A stretch of DNA of 64,000 nt from Epiperipatus broadwayi (lineage: Eukaryota; Onychophora; Udeonychophora; Euonychophora; Peripatidae): contig JAQFVV010000021.1 of assembly GCA_028023455.1 (NCBI GenBank), forward strand, positions 1,304,001 to 1,368,000, in the 5' to 3' direction. Positions 1 through 12,968 of the stretch are shown here, piece after piece; within the stretch, counting starts at the first letter, position 1, and every line of letters starts with the position of its first letter. The notes under the pieces were generated by a model that did not search any database, was not told where the DNA came from, and worked only from the letters and a program-made list of their open reading frames with translations. Both the position numbers and the translations under genes were made by a program.

Positions 1-34
1 TTAATGATTAATCATAAATAAAAGCATTTTTATA

Positions 35-58
35 ATATATATATATATATATATATAT
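35..58. repeat. (AT)n microsatellite
   Basis: This is an uninterrupted AT dinucleotide run of about 12 units. Confidence 0.9.
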
Positions 59-2989
59 TGTACCTAACTGAAGTTTCACTTAGTTCCAAAAGGAGCCAAA
101 GGTTATCTTAGCTTAACCTTTTGGTTTGAAATTGTCTGATTTAAAAAAAAATAATAATGATAAAAATGAAAATTAAATTAGTTAATGACTAAAATAGGAT
201 AATCTTGTATTGATTGTAATCATTATTGTATATTATGGAATTATAAGTATTTGAAAAAAGATATATGAGTTAGGTTGATAAGAGATGCTAGACAATAATT
301 TGAATTAAAAGAAATATCAGAAATAGTTGGGAAATGATAAATTATATTTAATGTATTTTAAAGTAACTATTGTATAATTCATTTTGATGTCTAAATGATA
401 GTAATGAGATATTATAAATAAGTTGGAATGAATAGTAATAAATTAAAAAAAAATCTGTAAGTTTTATTAAAACAATATAACAGTATTTATTAGATGTAAG
501 TTAGTAGCGTTCCACTTATAAAATTATTTTAAATTAAATATTTGATAATATTTTAGTTTTGTAATTTTAAAAGAATAACTTTTAAACAATGGGTGAGCTC
601 ATATTTATAAATTACCCGGATCTGGAAGTGTGTGTGTGTGCAAGAAAGATACATAAACATAAGAAGAAAATAACAATACAAAATATTTTAATTCTAATAT
701 TTATAAAAAATAAATAAATAAATGGATGGATATAAATTTATGAAAGAAATATTTAAAAGTTAATAAAGAGGGATAGTTCTGAATTTTATATTTATTACTA
801 TTATGTTTAAAAAAAATATTATTTAAAAGGTAATACATAACATTTGTTAAACAATGGATTTTTGATTTTGTGGCTGTAAGTCACGTGATTTGGTATCATT
901 AGAAATTGCGTTAGTAAATCAACTTTACAGCTGATCTGTCAAGAATAGTAAAGTTTAATAAAAAATAATTTTATTGGCTTACAAGCTAACTAATATAAGA
1001 AATGGGTGTATTAAACAATATCAGGTATAAAAAAAAAAATCTGGAATTCACCAGGGGGTTGATATTTTGTATTACTGCAAGTAGCTAAATCCAAGAGTCT
1101 TATTTAATAAAAAAAATTGTATTTTTTTTTTAAATTATTATATTTAAAATCATCTTGCAATGATGAAGGGCTGAAGAAAAAGGTAACTATCCTGATATTA
1201 AATTTCAACAAGAACAATAAAATTATAGTGAAAAATATTTGGAATAAATCTAGCGTCTGTTATATTGTATGCATTTGATTTAGTCGTTTTTCTTTACTTG
1301 AAAGTAAAATTAAAGAACCAATTAATAATGATTTACTTATATAAATATTCGATGGCACTAAAATATTTTGACAATAAAATGCTAAATACTTATCTTATGA
1401 AATTAAAAGTATATGTAAAAAGAAGAAAAAAGACATTTTAAGTTTAAAAACATTATAATGAAGCTACATTTGATTCAAGTGAACTAATAAAGAACGATTA
1501 TTATTTTTTTTTTTGTTCTAAAGAAAGTTATTATTTATACCTTAACATAAATGGAAAGGATTTGTTTAGCAGAAAGCAAACAGATAAAATTGTATTTTAA
1601 ATAATAATTCTTATTTTACCCAAAAAGAAAATTATTCGGAGACAAAACTTCAAAGTAATTGGCAAAATATCAGTAATGAACTTATATTGGTCAAGTACCT
1701 AGTAAATCATTCGGCTATATTTGACATTATTTATGAGTAAATATATGACAGCTAATTTGAGCTATAAACTGAGAAACGTCTTGAATTATATATATATATA
1801 AAAAGAAAGCTGCTCTTATGTTTAAAATAATCAAAGAAAATTATTTTAAAGTAAAACATGTCATGAAATATTGTTATATAAAAAAATATTATTTTTTTTT
1901 TAAAAAAAAAAGAAACTATTTTAAAAGATGCGTTTTCGTAAAACAGGACAAAGAAATTCAGATAAAGAAGTATATATTATTATATACATTTCAAAACCCA
2001 GGATCCTATAAATAAAAATAATGTGCTCAGCTGAAGAATTTATTTTGTTTCATGCCGGCTTAATCTTAATCTTATTATTTAATTTTTTTTTAAATTGTTT
2101 AAAAAAAATATTATTAATGAACTATTGAACATTTTCGTTTGGAAATGATTGCCATGTATATAAATGTATTAATTGAAGCTTCGAATTCAAATAGATATCT
2201 TAACCTGGATAAATTGTCTACACATTATGAAATGGAAAAATCATCACGGAGCCGAAATATGAACTTGAATTAATGTATTATTATTTATTTATTTTTTGTA
2301 TGGTCTGCTTTATTGGTTTTAAAAAAAAGAAACCATAAATATATTTGTGCTATTAAATTTTTATGTAACACTTTTTGCATAAATATACAGGTAAATTAGG
2401 GTTATAATTTTAAAACAAAATAGGTTTATTTGAATGAGCAAATGTTTCTTGCCATTCTTAAGTAGATTTAGTTTATTTATCAAGCATTACACTAGCTAGT
2501 TTCTATTTAATAATTTTTATTTATAGAGATTTAAATATCACAGTCTTATTTTCATATAAATGGGATGTTTTACTCAATTTTTATTTTAAATTTACTAAAG
2601 TAGTTTATCAGAGAATATCCATTCATTTGTTTTATGAATGTTATATTAAGAATAATTACAAATATTTTATATTCATCAAGAAGTAAATATTCTTGCATTT
2701 AATTTACCATTTCAAAAGTCCACTAGTTACTATATTTTTAGCATTTAATATTTTGTTATGTGTGCATTGTGCCTTGCCTAGAATTTTATATGCATTTAAG
2801 TTTAAAGTATTTTCTACAATAGTCAGTTGACACATAGTTTGCTTTGTTGGTTCAACATTGGATATACGGTTTGTATTTTATAAATTTCTTGGAAATAACT
2901 TAGTAGTTTAAGTGAAGTATATATCTTGCTATTAGTTAGAATTTGTTAGCCTCAAGAGTTAGGTTTAGTTTATAATTTTTGAATATGCC

Positions 2990-3430
2990 TTATGGAGTTG
3001 AGAAAAATCCTCCATCCTTATTGTAATGTATTTCCATGATTTGATAGTGCTTGTCCCCAAAAAGAGGGTATTGTATTGTATTTTTCAGTGATGACGATCA
3101 CATTTATAAGCATTGGAAATCCCATGAGAGGATTGTGCTTTTCTGGTAGGTATTCTTGTTCCCAGATGTACTGAAGATGAATTCCAGACATCATCATTTC
3201 GCCTCGAAGTTAGGTATTTTGGAAGCCACCACATTCTTTTCCAGCTCTGAGGAGCCTAGTATCTTTATATTTTTGCCTATCATTCATGATGACTTAATGC
3301 TAATTCTACCACAGTAGATGATGTTGCATTTGTTTAGATTTGTGATGACAAGATATGCTTGTTTGAGGAAATGTATTTCTTCAGGTAGTTGTAGCGCATT
3401 TATGGCTCATAGGTATATCAATGTTTGAAT
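2990..3430 (-). other. GC-richer patch, possible very old coding remnant
   Basis: This patch has visibly more G+C than its surroundings. On the minus strand, short stretches of ordinary amino-acid composition alternate between frames and are broken by stops, for example a run rich in E, K, W, P and H around 3050-3200. I do not recognise a family. It could be a decayed transposon protein or an exon remnant, or simply compositional fluctuation. Confidence 0.15.
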
Positions 3431-5042
3431 TGTGTTGCTATGATAGTTTTATCACACACAAGCTAACCAACAATAAGTTATATTTATTTTAAAGTATATT
3501 AAATATGCATATGGTATAAGTTGCAATTCACACATAATAATTTAATATTTTCATCCAGAATTTCGCCGCTGGATTTGTAAGTCTGTTACATCATTATCTT
3601 TAAAACATTGAGGGAATAATTTTATGTGCACTAAAGTTATTTAAAAAAAAAGTATAACTGATCTCTGATGAATGACTGTCCCATACATTTAAGTTAGTTT
3701 AATTTTAGTATTAGCTTAATCTGATTTAAAGATATATCTAGCTGTGATATTAGTTATATCCGTGAAACTAGTGATGATATTTTTAAAAAGTATTGTTGGA
3801 TATGCTTACTCCAACTTAGCGTTTGTTAAGTTGAGGAGTATAAAATTAAGCTTAGGGTTTTCAATATAAACATAGATCTGTGTGTTATTCTGATTAGTAG
3901 ATGACACAATAATGTTATTAATTAGTCCAAATAATTATATAAAAATTTTGTGCGGTATTGGCACTGTTTGTATTCTACTACATTTATAAACATTTCTTCT
4001 CATTATTAATAAATCAAATTATTATTATTTCAAAAGTTTTGTTTGTTTGTTTTACTTTTATATGAAAATATATTATTGTCTTGGGTTCCAAGTTCACAAA
4101 GTCTTAAATTTTTAAATTTAATGAATCTTCAATTCAGACACTCACAAGTATATTCTAAGTTAATTAAATATAGTTGATATTGTCTTGAAAATTAAAAAAA
4201 AAAAACTATGTTAAAGTAAATGATTCTCATATTGAATCACAAATACAGATAATTACATTATAGCAGATACATAATTAAATACTTAGTTAAAAGTTTATTT
4301 TTTTAAATTATCAGTATATCTTTCAGACTAAAGATTATGCAATATCAGATTAACAATATTAATACTTTAGAAGAATATTTTAATTAATATTATTTTAAAA
4401 GCTGCACATTATCTTATCTTATATTCACTGCACATCATCTATCATCATCTTAAATCTTATATATTTAAAGAATTCTAATCCATTTGCATTTGAGGTCTTT
4501 AGTAGTTGTCTGTGAGTATGGAAAGGCATTAAAAGTATCCTTGCTCTTTTCTCTGCTCAAGCAATATCTTAGATAATAGGCCATTATTAGTTAAATTTAA
4601 ATTGATTCATTAAATTTTGTGAATTAATATTTGTTTTGTTTATTATTTTAAGATTGAACATATTATAATTATTTTATGGTCAGCTAAGATGTCACTTATT
4701 TATTTATTAATCACAGTAATTCTTTATTAGGCAACTTAACTTAAACTTTAATTTTACACAAGAGTTTTAGTTTTAAAATCCCTGAGGTTATTTATTCTTG
4801 TTATTTTAGTAAATATAATTCTGTAAGATAATCTTATAAAGTAAAGCATCATAGGTTTTATTCAGAGAGTGTGATTTATTGGTAAGACTAATATGGTAAG
4901 CATTGAGTAGTGATTTTGATAATCTTTTGTATGGTTTATTAAAAGATCAATATGCTGTAGTAGTTATAGTTCATCAGTATTAGATTTGATCTTTATTTGA
5001 TTATACATCTTTGGATCATCATCTCTTTTTTTTTAAATTTAT

Positions 5043-5688
5043 TGTAACCCCACTGAGCTGAGTTGTTTAGAGTCTCTAATTTGTAGTTCATTTTATATCA
5101 TTTCAATTCTATTCCATTTCCTTTCATGTCATTTCTTTCTATCATCTCATTTCATATTTCTCTCTCCTTTATTTTATCTTCTTCTTACATTTCTCTATTT
5201 CATATCTTTTCCATCATCTCATTTCTTCTCTCTCTCTATTATGTATATCATTTCTATTACTTTTCCCCATTTCTTTTCCCTCTCAATCCTTTTCTTTTCC
5301 ATCATTTATTTATCTTTACCATTATCATTATTTCTTTTCTTTCCCCTCTCTCATTTCTTTATTAGCATTATCTCTTTCTCTCTCCTTTCTCTTTCTCACA
5401 CTCCCTCTTATTCTAGTATATTACAATTAGCATTTTCTCTTATTCTATCTCTCTTTCTTTTTCTTTCTTTCTTTTCCATCATTTATTCTTACCATTTTTT
5501 TTACCTCCATTTCATTATTTTTCTCTCTTTCTTTCTCACACACTACCCTCATATTATTAGCATTCTTTTTCTTCTTTTCTCTTCTCTCTTTCTCTATCTC
5601 TTATTCTATCAGGTTACAATTGGACTCTCTCATTTCATTTTCATCATTTATCTTTATCATCCTTGTCTCTCAATTACATAAGGTTACA
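5043..5688. mobile_element. LTR-like unit with TGTAACC...GGTTACA ends
   Basis: The unit starts TGTAACCCCACTGAGC and ends ATAAGGTTACA. Its termini are therefore a perfect 7-bp inverted repeat with the TG...CA dinucleotides typical of LTRs, and it is followed directly by an (AT)n run like the other LTR-like elements in this window. No exact target-site duplication is visible (left flank TTAT, right flank ATAT). Most of the inside is a pyrimidine tract. It would be a solo LTR or LTR fragment. The termini alone could arise by chance, so the call is tentative. Confidence 0.35.
5100..5660 (+). repeat. 560-bp polypyrimidine (T/C) tract
   Basis: The plus strand is almost purely T and C, with degenerate TTTC, CTCT and CATTTC motifs, and the minus strand is correspondingly purine-rich. 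The leucine/serine/phenylalanine/isoleucine frames here (5126-5365, 5241-5681) are by-products of the tract and are not genes. Such mirror-like homopurine-homopyrimidine DNA can in principle form triplex structures; whether it does so here is inference. Confidence 0.85.
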
Positions 5689-5765
5689 ATATATATATAT
5701 ATATATATTATTTTTTATATTACATAAGGTTACAATATATATATATATATATATTATTTTTTATA
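5674..5765. repeat. Two tandem copies of a 46-bp AT-containing unit
   Basis: The unit reads TTACATAAGGTTACA, then about 20 bp of (AT)n, then TATTATTTTTTATA. It occurs twice in direct succession (starts 5674 and 5720). The repeated part includes the 3' terminus of the LTR-like unit plus its AT-rich flank. Confidence 0.85.
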
Positions 5766-6663
5766 TTTAAATTTAAAAGTTGGTAATCAAAATAATAATG
5801 TGTATTTGAAATGAAATTTGTGCTTGTTAAAAATTGTCACTTTCAACTCCAAGAATGCTTGCACAGAATAAGATATCTGAAAAAAATGAAAGAAGCATGG
5901 TTTATTACTAATAACAATGACATCATTAACAAAAAAAAACCATTATCCAACTCTCAAATAATTGAAATATTTATATATAATTTAAATAATTAGTACTTTA
6001 TCAATAAATGTTTGCAGCAATACTAACCAGCCTACAAGTGTTATGAATCTGGCTTTCCAAGTTGAGGGTGTGTTCAGCTATGTTTAATAAAAATAAATAC
6101 ATATAATAAACTTTTTCTTTAGCCAACATTTAAAACATTTCAGCTAATTTATTATAAGATTTTACTGATTATGAAAGCGAATTTTTTTAAAAAAAGTAAG
6201 ATTTAGTTCAACAATCAAGAGAAATTAAGATTACATCCCTCATTTTTCCCGTTTTATTTTAATTAATTATAAAAGCTCTTTAGTGAATTAGTTATGAAAT
6301 TCAATGAAAGTGTTATTTTTAAATATATATATATACACACACGCAAACATCTATTGCACATGACTGAAAATGCACTGAGGTGGTATTAATTTTTTTTGAA
6401 ATTTGGACAACCAACACTGCTAGGCTAGACAATCATATGGATAACCCTGGAATATTGCATTGTCATAGATATTTATAGTTTGCAAAATTTGGAAAAAAAT
6501 GTTCAATAGAAGTTTCTAAAAATCAGTTGCAATAAACAAACAGAAATTTTAAGTTAACAACAGTTCATTTTTGATACTATATAACTATTAAAAATATTAT
6601 CAATTTTTAAAAATTCACAATCATTTTTTTTTTTTGTTTTATAACCATTGCAGTGTTCAAAAA
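5766..6663. other. AT-rich stretch, nothing recognised
   Basis: It has short A/T runs and one 60-codon frame (5811-5993) rich in K, N and I. I see no support for a gene. Confidence 0.5.
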
Positions 6664-6800
6664 TCCAAAAGCTCCTCACTGATGAAAGCCATAAGGTCGA
6701 AACTAATCTAGGATTAATTGTTTAGGACAGCATTGGATAAGAATTTAGACAAGCACTATTATCTGGCATCTATTTATTATTAAGGCTTACACTAGATGGC
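6664..6800 (+). mobile_element. Degraded F1 repeat, one arm
   Basis: It shares with better copies the phrase GCTCCTCACTGATGAAAGCC followed by AAACTAxTCTxGG, CATTGGATAAGAATTTAGAC, TCTGGCATC and a terminal GGCTTACACTAGATGGC. It corresponds to the middle-to-3' part of the F1 monomer with many substitutions, so it is an old copy. Confidence 0.6.
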
Positions 6801-7320
6801 ATGTATGTAATGAGATTGAAAGAAATTGCTATGAGCTAGCCAAAAGTGTAAGAAAAGATCATGTAATGTAATGCTAATCATGTGATGCACATGTAAATAC
6901 ATGTGCATTTGCTAAGCATTGTACTTTAGACTGGATTTGCTATTAGAGAAATAAAATGATCCAGGTTCTATAATTTCGATTTCAGATTTGTGGATATATT
7001 CTTTTTAATTTCAAAAATAGGTACTTTATTGTTATTGTAAACTCAAACCCTCCTTGCAATTAGACTTAATTAATTTATACATATTTATGGACTGTTTGTT
7101 TTCTATAATTTTATTTCTAAGTAGATGTAAAAATGAATTTCAATATTTTAAAAGATTAGAGGTCATTTTTAATATATTGTTTGTATAACAGAAGTTTTAA
7201 ATAATAAATATATGGATTAACATATACGACCTGTATTCGTAATCCAATTATTTATGGAATGGCTCCGAATTTTATATGATGGATATGGAAGAATGTAATT
7301 AATAAATAAGATTGCTCTCA
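6801..7320. other. Nothing recognised
   Basis: This is unique-looking AT-rich sequence with no open frame of note. Confidence 0.5.
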
Positions 7321-7452
7321 GTAGTTCAATTCAGTAATAGAGTGGAGACTTCTGTAGTTCAAAACCTATGATCCATGGACCAATCATTCACTATTAGTCC
7401 TTGAACTTGTTATGAACTCCCAAACAATAAATCCATTTTTTTTTTTTTTTCA
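7321..7452 (+). mobile_element. SINE-A remnant (tRNA-derived family)
   Basis: The 3' part matches the tail shared by other SINE-A copies: TTGAACTTGTTATGAACTCC, then CAAACAATAAATCCAT, ending in a T run of about 14. The tRNA-like head is too decayed to show clean A and B boxes. AATAAA lies inside the tail. Confidence 0.5.
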
Positions 7453-8469
7453 AATATATAAGCTGAACTAAATAAATCTACACAAGAAGCAGGAATTAAC
7501 TGATAGTTCTGAAATGATAATTAATAATTAATGTGACTAAATAGAAAAAAAAAATCTAACTTTTAAATTACTATGGCAATTATGTTTGGTTTCTCAAGAA
7601 GTCAGAAAATCGTTGGCCACCTGATGACAGGTTGAGCATAACAGTTCTACTTATTTGAAATTAATGAGTTTGTTTTTTTACTTAATTCAGTTGAAAATCA
7701 TTTTTATAATCTTTAGATTAAACTGTACAGGGTAATTAATTAAGATCTTAAAATTTTTGCAACATACTGTGCTCAAAAATGCAATATAAACTAATAAGGT
7801 GTGAAATAAATCCTGGTTTAGTTTAGAAAATGGGGATACGAATTCTTAATTTGATTGATGGACTGAAATGGCATTCTCTACCTCCCCCTCCTCAAACTTC
7901 ATTTAATTTTTGAAGTAACTAACATTATTACAATAACACCCAGGTCTTTCTTGTATGCTTATTCATATATTTCCAAGAAGTTATCTTCACTCTATTTTAA
8001 AGCCATCTATTCTAAACTTGAGTAATTGGTGGATACAATATGATATGGTTTTACAAAATTCCAATCTTCAGACTTTTTTCTGGCCAGCCTGGATATAGGG
8101 ATTTTATAGCCCTATACCATTTGATATCCATTGTTTACTCAATCTTACATAAATGACATGACATAGAATGAAGATAATTTTATACGAAAATTAATCTAAA
8201 TGATATATAATAAGCAATTTGATTTTTAAAGTAAAATTTTATTTAGGGATATAAGTTAGACTATTTTCATCACGTAACATAATTGTTAAATGGTTTACTT
8301 TTTAAAAATTATCAAATTTTACTTATTTTCCAAATTCATTATACTGTATACAGCATCATATTTCAAAAGGTATTTGTCTTCACTGCTTTAGTTATTGCTG
8401 CCCTTATCAGTGACATTATAATACTAGGATTAAACCAGTGACATGTAGATCAATAAAAGCTGAAGTTAC
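7453..8469. other. Nothing recognised
   Basis: AT-rich. One short palindrome-like tip (GTTAGACTATTTTCATCACG, 8249-8268) resembles F3 repeat ends but is isolated. Confidence 0.45.
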
Positions 8470-8570
8470 ATAACACTTTCACCAACTAGGCTATTTACCA
8501 AAGGCAGTTTGTTAAAGCATTACCTTAACTTCAAAAAGTCATAGGTTCAATCAATATGTTAACACATGTC
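8470..8570 (+). mobile_element. tRNA-like SINE remnant
   Basis: The segment reads like a decayed tRNA: an A-box-like GGCAGTTTGTTAAAGC, an anticodon-loop-like middle (CCTTAACTTC) and a B-box-like ATAGGTTCAATCAAT. It lacks a consistent acceptor stem, so a functional tRNA is unlikely. Confidence 0.3.
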
Positions 8571-10675
8571 AGCAACAACAAGAAAAAAGAACAAACTCAC
8601 ATAAAGCAATGAGTTTTATATTAACCTGTGTATTATTACTAACAATTAGATGTATTTAGGAATATATCAGTAAAGTACGATTTTTTTTTATAAAAAAAAA
8701 ACATCAATTCAACTGCGTGATCATATAACCCCAAGTAAAATGTCATCAGCGCGTAACGTCCGATAAAATACTAATTTAATTGGATTTCCGAAATTTCATT
8801 GTAACTAAAAAATAAACAAATGAAAAAAATTGTCTTCAAGAAATGATGCTAAATATATATCAATTCATTTCAACTGGATATCACGTTTTTAATTAATATT
8901 TAAGAACGTAATCGCTTGATGTAAATTTAAGTTTTTTTTTTTTTTTTAATATTTAAAAATTACAAAGTCATTTATCAAAATAATTTTGTTTTACTTAAAT
9001 ACCACTGCTGTTTAATCCTCGTATCTGTTTTACTGTCTGTACTAAAGGAAACAATTTGTATATCCTTTCTTAAAGTAAGATTTTTTTTTTTAATTATGAC
9101 AATTTAAAATGTTATGTTTAATAACAAAGGAAATATTATACGTGGCCTTATTATATTAACACACACATATATATTTGCTGTAAGACATTACATTGAGGTA
9201 ACATAGAAATTTAAGAGTTTAAAAATTTTTTATTAACTAAATAATAATGTGATTATATACTCATGAAATCAAGTGACGTTTAAGCACCAAAGTGTGTTAT
9301 TGATCATCGCAGAGTCGTACAATTGACGAAAAAACTTAGATAACTGAAACTTGTTCTTAATATGTCACTCGGATACTGGAAAATTACTTGTTATTCTGAC
9401 AAACTAATTACATAATCATTTACTTAGTTTACTCAATTTTTAGAATGATTTGATACAGGTAATGAAAATAATTTAATTCCTTTCTCATATTTCACAAAGT
9501 TTCACTTCGTGATTTTTTAAAAAATTACCGTTAAATATATTTATTAAGATTGCGTATATATTTACTAATTTTCTTAAATATAGATTAAAACTATATGTAT
9601 GTTAAACATATATTTTAGGCTTATTCATGTATATATCCTTTTATTGAAAGTATTAGCGTTATATTAATATTTTAACTGAACTCCTCTAGAGTCATTTAAT
9701 AATGTGGTAGATGCTCTGAATGTCTTCAACTATCAGGAATATGGCTGGCGAATTTTAGTCAAATTTTTGGTGTAATGTTAATATTTACATCAAGCAAATG
9801 TACACATAAATACACTGAAAATTTGCCAGCAACCTGAAGTTAACTCAGGATCTTATTAGCTGGAAGATAAATGTCTGATTTAATTATGGGCTGTAATGCA
9901 TGTTTGTGCTGAATGTATAATCAAACAGTATGATTGTGATATAGTGCACATCAGCTGTGATGGAGAAGAGACCCAATTTTTATGATTTACATTTAAATAT
10001 TGCTTTCACAAACTTTGTATTTTCTGACTGAATTCTGAATTTGAGATGAAATATGTGATATTTGGCTTAACAAAAATAGAATGCATATCTTTAGTTTTCA
10101 ACATAAGACATTTTTTATTTTCCGGACTAAAATAAAAAAAAAATATGTTCAAAGATTTGTGACCAGCTTTCAGGACATGGATTTTGAAATGTTTTTAAAA
10201 TATGTAGTCACAATTAGCTTAGTAGTAAAACTAGTTGGATGAAAAATTCCTGAATTGTTTCTTTAACTGAAAACAAAAATTGTTTCATAGTTGAATGAAA
10301 CTTGTCATGTAGTAGTGATTCTTTGATAGTCAAATATCACACGACTCCAATGCAACTGATTATGCAATACATAAAGTAAAATGCAATATTTTGAATAATT
10401 ATATTGTTTTTTAATAAAAAGTATGGTGCAGATGTAGTGTTTTTTTATGATTGTGCATGTAATGTGATGTCATATAACCCATGCAGCAAATTTTCAACAC
10501 ATGCAATAAAAACAGCAATGTTATCTATTTATTCTATTCTGCACAGATTCTTTATAAGTTTAAGTTAAAAAAGTAGCACTAGGTAACAGTACTTTTCAAA
10601 TCTCTAGAAAAGTTTCTGTCAATTGTCTTTCTTTAGAGAAAAGTTTTGAAGTAAGCAATTTGGAATTTGATAAAT
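8571..10675. other. AT-rich stretch, nothing recognised
   Basis: It holds homopolymer A/T runs (for example near 8930-8948) and one (AT)n run near 9168. There is no coding or repeat call. Confidence 0.5.
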
Positions 10676-10860
10676 ACTTAACTACCTTTTTACTTACTTA
10701 ACTACTTGTCTATTCTATCCTATTTATCTACCTACTCATTTACTTATCTACTTGACCTTTAACTACTTATTTTCATATTTAAGTATCTATTTATCTCCTA
10801 GTGTGCTTAGTTACATAGCTACTTACCTATCAATCTATCTACATGTTTGTCTGTCTGTGT
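10676..10860 (+). repeat. Degenerate tetranucleotide repeat (ACTT/TCTA type)
   Basis: TACTTAACTAC, CTATCTA, TTTATCTAC and TGTCTGTCTG motifs recur with irregular spacing. This is an old, degenerate microsatellite. Confidence 0.65.
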
Positions 10861-11329
10861 GAATAACATACATTTCTTCAGTCAATTAATGATCAGAAAA
10901 TGAGTATCTAGTTAAAAAACTGCTCCAACACTAATTAACCTGAAATTAGCAAGCCATAAAAATAATAATTTCTTATTTATTGTTTCATTTATTATATATA
11001 TATATATATATTGGTGAGACCACAACAAATAAATTCTGGCATTTGCTATAATTAAAGGAAAAATTTGAAAAATAACTATTAAAATATAATAGAAGAGATT
11101 TTAAAAAATACTAGGCATTTTATATCAGGAAGTTGGGGATCAACAAAGAAACTATATTGCTAAGATAAAGTTTGCATTGTTGAATATCTCATATGACAAT
11201 GAAAAAAATCTGCTGATATGGCAAACAAAAGTTTATAAAGGATGTATTTAAACACATTGATATATATATATTAACTAGGTTTAAAACTTCCAATCTCTTC
11301 ATATTCTCAAAACATATTCATAAAAACAT
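10861..11329. other. AT-rich with (AT)n at about 10992-11011
   Basis: Apart from the dinucleotide run, nothing is recognised. Confidence 0.5.
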
Positions 11330-11490
11330 CTCATGTTGAATTGCAACTCTTCCGTTAGTCCAGATCATAATCGTTTACACATGTCTTCATCAAAATACAA
11401 ATGACTATTAAATTACATTTTGTGCTGAATCAATATTTTTCAGTTGGTCCACATCATAATCTCTTACATATGCCTCCATAAATTATTCAG
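11330..11490. mobile_element. F2 fragment, duplicated
   Basis: Two successive, similar segments contain the F2 hallmark TTGTGCTGAATC...CAGTTGGTCCACATCATAATC, then TTACAxATG. They correspond to the middle of the F2 left arm. The outer tip and centre are missing. Confidence 0.5.
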
Positions 11491-11908
11491 TATTTATCAA
11501 TATCATATTAGTATGATGAATAAAACTTTTAAATATACAAAGTATTTAGAAAAAAATATTATACATGAAAAAAGTGTGCTGAAGTTTAATTATTACATGT
11601 GTTTATGTTTAAGCAAAAAAAAATCAGAAACATTAACTTTTAACTGAGGTTTAGGATAATCTTTAGTTTAAATAATGATTAGCAATAATCATTAAAGTAT
11701 TTATGTGAAGTGATTTAGTAAAAAAATAATTAATATAGAAAGTTTCACACCTGTAATTCTAAGTGTGGTACAGTTATATAAAATTATTTTTTGGTTTTGG
11801 TTTTTCCGTTTAGCTAAATACATTTTTGTTGCTGTTCAGGTAAATAAAGCATATTCAACATATATATATACAAATTTTTTTACATAGAATTAAAGAAGTT
11901 TTTAAACG

Positions 11909-11948
<40 letters not shown>

Positions 11949-12697
11949 TATGATAATAAAATATTTTAATGTATTTAATTTACTTTTGGGTTATTATTGT
12001 TCTATTCATATTTTTAATCATATTTTATGTCTATTATAACTTTTTAATATAATCATTACAGCTTTTTACGTGTCTAACATCTACATTTAGTCTTTTATTT
12101 TTTATTTTAAAGTTTTTAATAACTATTATCACACATAAAAATAAAAGAGATAGTTGAAGCTTTTAATAACTACAATTTTACTTGAAAACTAATATTAACG
12201 TGTAAATTGTTTCATTAAAATTTTTGATGTGTTTATAACATAAATGTTATATAAGGCATATACTATTTTTGTCAAAAACTCCAAGGTGACTGCAATTAGC
12301 ACAAAACAGAGTACTACTATATATAAGTTATAGCTGTATAACTATTCAAATACTGTTAGTTTTGTGTTCAAAACCTTAGGAGTTTTGAATATCACATTAT
12401 TAGGTTAACAGTATGAAAGAGTTAAAGTGGTGCTTAGGTTCTATGAATGTAATTGCTTTTCAAAAAGATTGAGCAATAGGCAAAAACATAATAGATGGTT
12501 GTAAACTAAAGCAAATAGATTAAAGTACTCTCTGTATAATGTAAAACCCAGAAACTTTTTTGTATTTATTACAAATTTCACATGAATACTATTCATCAGG
12601 ATTAGCACAAGTCTTTTGTGCTAAAAATATTGTTATTCCTTTATTGATATTGGGATTAGCTAAGTGTTGACTGGCTTTTAATGCTATATATATACTT
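11491..12697. other. AT-rich; includes (AT)n(GT)n at 11910-11948
   Basis: A compound microsatellite of AT then GT units is the only distinct feature. The 67-codon frame at 11444-11647 runs out of the F2 fragment and is not supported. Confidence 0.5.
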
Positions 12698-12890
12698 TAC
12701 CCCAAATTTACAACTCAACCAGACTAGCCAAAGAAAATAAACTCTAAAATACAACCAGTGGTTTCACTCTTACAAGCAGATTTCTCAATTGTAAAAGACT
12801 ATTTGATAACTGCTTGTAACAGTGAAACCATTGGTTGTGTTTTAGAGTCTATTTTTGGCTAGTCTTGGTGAGTTGTGAACTTGGGGTAAA
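12698..12890. mobile_element. 193-bp palindromic element with about 80-bp arms
   Basis: The left arm starts TACCCCAAATTTACAACTCA and the right arm ends TGAGTTGTGAACTTGGGGTA. Between them GACTAGCCAAAGAAAATA pairs with TATTTTTGGCTAGTC, and AGTGGTTTCACTCTTACAAGCA pairs with TGCTTGTAACAGTGAAACCA (each compared as a reverse complement). The central spacer is about 30 bp. This is the structure of a small non-autonomous fold-back element. No other copy is seen in the window and no clear target-site duplication was found. Confidence 0.75.
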
Positions 12891-12968
12891 TTTTGATTAT
12901 TTTATTGACTAGTTTAGCTTTAGGATTTTAATTTTTATGTATGTATTATATTCAAATATAAGTATAAG

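Larger units (their letters stand above)
1..5042. other. AT-rich non-coding stretch, no gene seen
   Basis: This stretch is strongly AT-rich and holds A/T runs, short (AT)n tracts and a (GT)6 tract near 627-638. Stops are frequent in all frames. The only long-ish frame (1818-2015, 65 codons) is lysine/phenylalanine/tyrosine-rich, as expected from AT-rich noise. A slightly GC-richer patch near 2990-3430 is listed separately. Confidence 0.6.

Noticed and set aside
5241-5681. 146-codon frame rich in S, F, I and L resembling a membrane protein
   Set aside because: It is a direct product of the T/C tract; neighbouring frames are open too.
8470-8570. Possible functional tRNA gene
   Set aside because: Only box-like motifs remain; no consistent acceptor stem or anticodon arm can be drawn. 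The same holds for 14010-14105, 20700-20780 and 24165-24260.
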